From: an uncultured Parasphingopyxis sp.
GTDB taxonomy: Bacteria; Pseudomonadota; Alphaproteobacteria; Sphingomonadales; Sphingomonadaceae
DNA: 6,390 bases
NCBI GenBank assembly: GCA_905479515.1
Contig: CAJQMX010000066.1
Location: forward strand, 1 to 6,390
Reading direction: 5' to 3'
Below, piece by piece: positions 5,759 to 6,390 of this stretch. Positions within the stretch are counted from its first letter, which is position 1. The number at the start of each line of letters is the position of its first letter. The notes beneath the pieces are model-generated. The model was not told where the DNA came from, did not search any database, and saw only the letters and a list, made by a program, of their open reading frames with translations. The position numbers and the translations under genes are program-made.

Positions 5759-6390
5759 ATGACACAAAACTATAAGATCGGTCTCGTTGGCTTTTTTGGT
5801 TGGGGCAATTTTGGCGACGAATTGTTTATCGAAGCACACAGATCTCACTTAAGCCATCTTGGGTCCGTTGAACCGATTAATGATATCACTCGCAAACCCT
5901 ATTTCAATGATCCGATTGAGGATGTCATCGATCGTTATGACGCTTTCGTGATCGGCGGCGGTGATCTCATCGTGCCGTGGACGGTGTCAGAACTTTACTG
6001 GAAACAGGAATACCTTCGAAAACCAGTATTCATAACCGGTGTTGGCGTGCCCACTTGGCGGCTTCCTCAGGAAGGGGCGATGAAGGCCTATAGGCAGTTT
6101 TGCAGTTCAAACAATGTAAGAATGATCTCAGCGCGCGATGAACGCACAAAGAACTGGATAGACAGCCATCTTCAACCGGAAATTCCTACTGCTTGGTATC
6201 CGGATATTTGCTGTTCGCTCGATTTTCCGGCCGTAGAGCGGAGTGAAACCCAAGCGCCAGTCCTTGGCATCGTACTCCGTAAACGCAGCGCGAGTAAAGA
6301 TGATTTGAGTCAGGTGCGTGCCCTTTGCGAACGAGCGAAACAGCTGGGCTATGTGGTGCGGCATATCGTCTTGGGGTCCAAGGGAGTCGG
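5759..6390 (+). CDS. Polysaccharide pyruvyl transferase family protein, 5' part only
   Basis: Members of this family (CsaB/WcaK type) transfer pyruvate from phosphoenolpyruvate to a sugar, forming a pyruvyl ketal on surface or exported polysaccharides. The window contains 210 full codons of an open frame that runs off the right edge; family members are usually about 350-400 residues, so roughly half is visible. Typical features are the N-terminal GFFGWGNFGDE (11-21), IGGGDLI (65-71), PVFITGVGV (89-97), ISARDERT (123-130) and YPDICCSL (147-154). Then comes LGIVLRKR (169-176), likely the first strand of the second domain. No signal peptide is present, so action in the cytoplasm is expected. ATG at 5759 is the only reasonable start, since an in-frame TAG lies shortly upstream at 5741-5743. 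The Shine-Dalgarno is poor: AGGA is 13 bases away, so translation may be weak or controlled by the hairpin at 5708-5726. The gene diverges from the SGNH-GSCFA operon. Family call is firm; the acceptor sugar is unknown. Confidence 0.9.
   Translation, partial: MTQNYKIGLVGFFGWGNFGDELFIEAHRSHLSHLGSVEPINDITRKPYFNDPIEDVIDRYDAFVIGGGDLIVPWTVSELYWKQEYLRKPVFITGVGVPTWRLPQEGAMKAYRQFCSSNNVRMISARDERTKNWIDSHLQPEIPTAWYPDICCSLDFPAVERSETQAPVLGIVLRKRSASKDDLSQVRALCERAKQLGYVVRHIVLGSKGV

Noticed and set aside
5363..5848. Minus-strand frames of 75 and 61 codons in and around the divergent gap
   Set aside because: One is out of frame inside the SGNH gene and the other is antisense to the start of the pyruvyl transferase gene; neither shows domain features.
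6128..6364. Minus-strand frame of 78 codons at the right end
   Set aside because: It is antisense to the pyruvyl transferase frame, which has the family motifs.
1..6390. CRISPR array, tRNA or rRNA gene, insertion-sequence ends
   Set aside because: No regularly spaced repeats, cloverleaf-like segments, or transposase with terminal inverted repeats were seen on either strand.

Overview
The window looks like a chromosomal segment from a Gram-negative bacterium, most likely an alphaproteobacterium. It encodes an outer-membrane TolC-type channel, and its GSCFA-domain protein carries sequence features I associate with alphaproteobacterial homologues. Base composition looks moderate, roughly half GC by eye, with no sharp shift between genes. 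The taxonomic guess is inference only. Five protein genes are supported, and two of them run off the window ends.

Left block (1-3099, minus strand): a type I secretion pair. The first gene encodes a TolC-family outer-membrane channel (1609-3099, TTG start with a good GGAGG Shine-Dalgarno). It is followed with a 4-nt GTGA stop/start overlap by a LapB/LssB/HlyB-like ABC exporter (1612 down to the window edge). The exporter lacks the usual 130-150 residue N-terminal C39 or C39-like domain. Its reading frame is still open at position 1, just after the H-loop histidine. The periplasmic adaptor (HlyD/LapC type) and the cargo protein are not in the window; the adaptor is expected just beyond the left edge.

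Middle (3100-3647): about 550 bases with no convincing gene. It holds a possible promoter for the secretion operon and a weak hairpin that could end the operon to its right.

Right block (3648-6390): a carbohydrate-modification locus. Two minus-strand genes overlapping by 14 nt encode an SGNH/GDSL-like hydrolase fold protein (4705-5523) followed by a GSCFA-domain protein, itself an SGNH-related family (3648-4718). Diverging from them across 235 bases is the 5' part of a polysaccharide pyruvyl transferase family gene (5759 to the right edge). The divergent gap holds a perfect 7-bp hairpin and a candidate promoter for the hydrolase operon.

A reasonable reading is that the right block modifies a cell-surface or exported glycan (pyruvyl ketal addition, possibly acyl-ester addition or removal), while the left block exports a protein. 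Whether the two are functionally linked cannot be decided from this window. The most interesting unit is the overlapping pair of SGNH-type proteins of unknown function next to a pyruvyl transferase.
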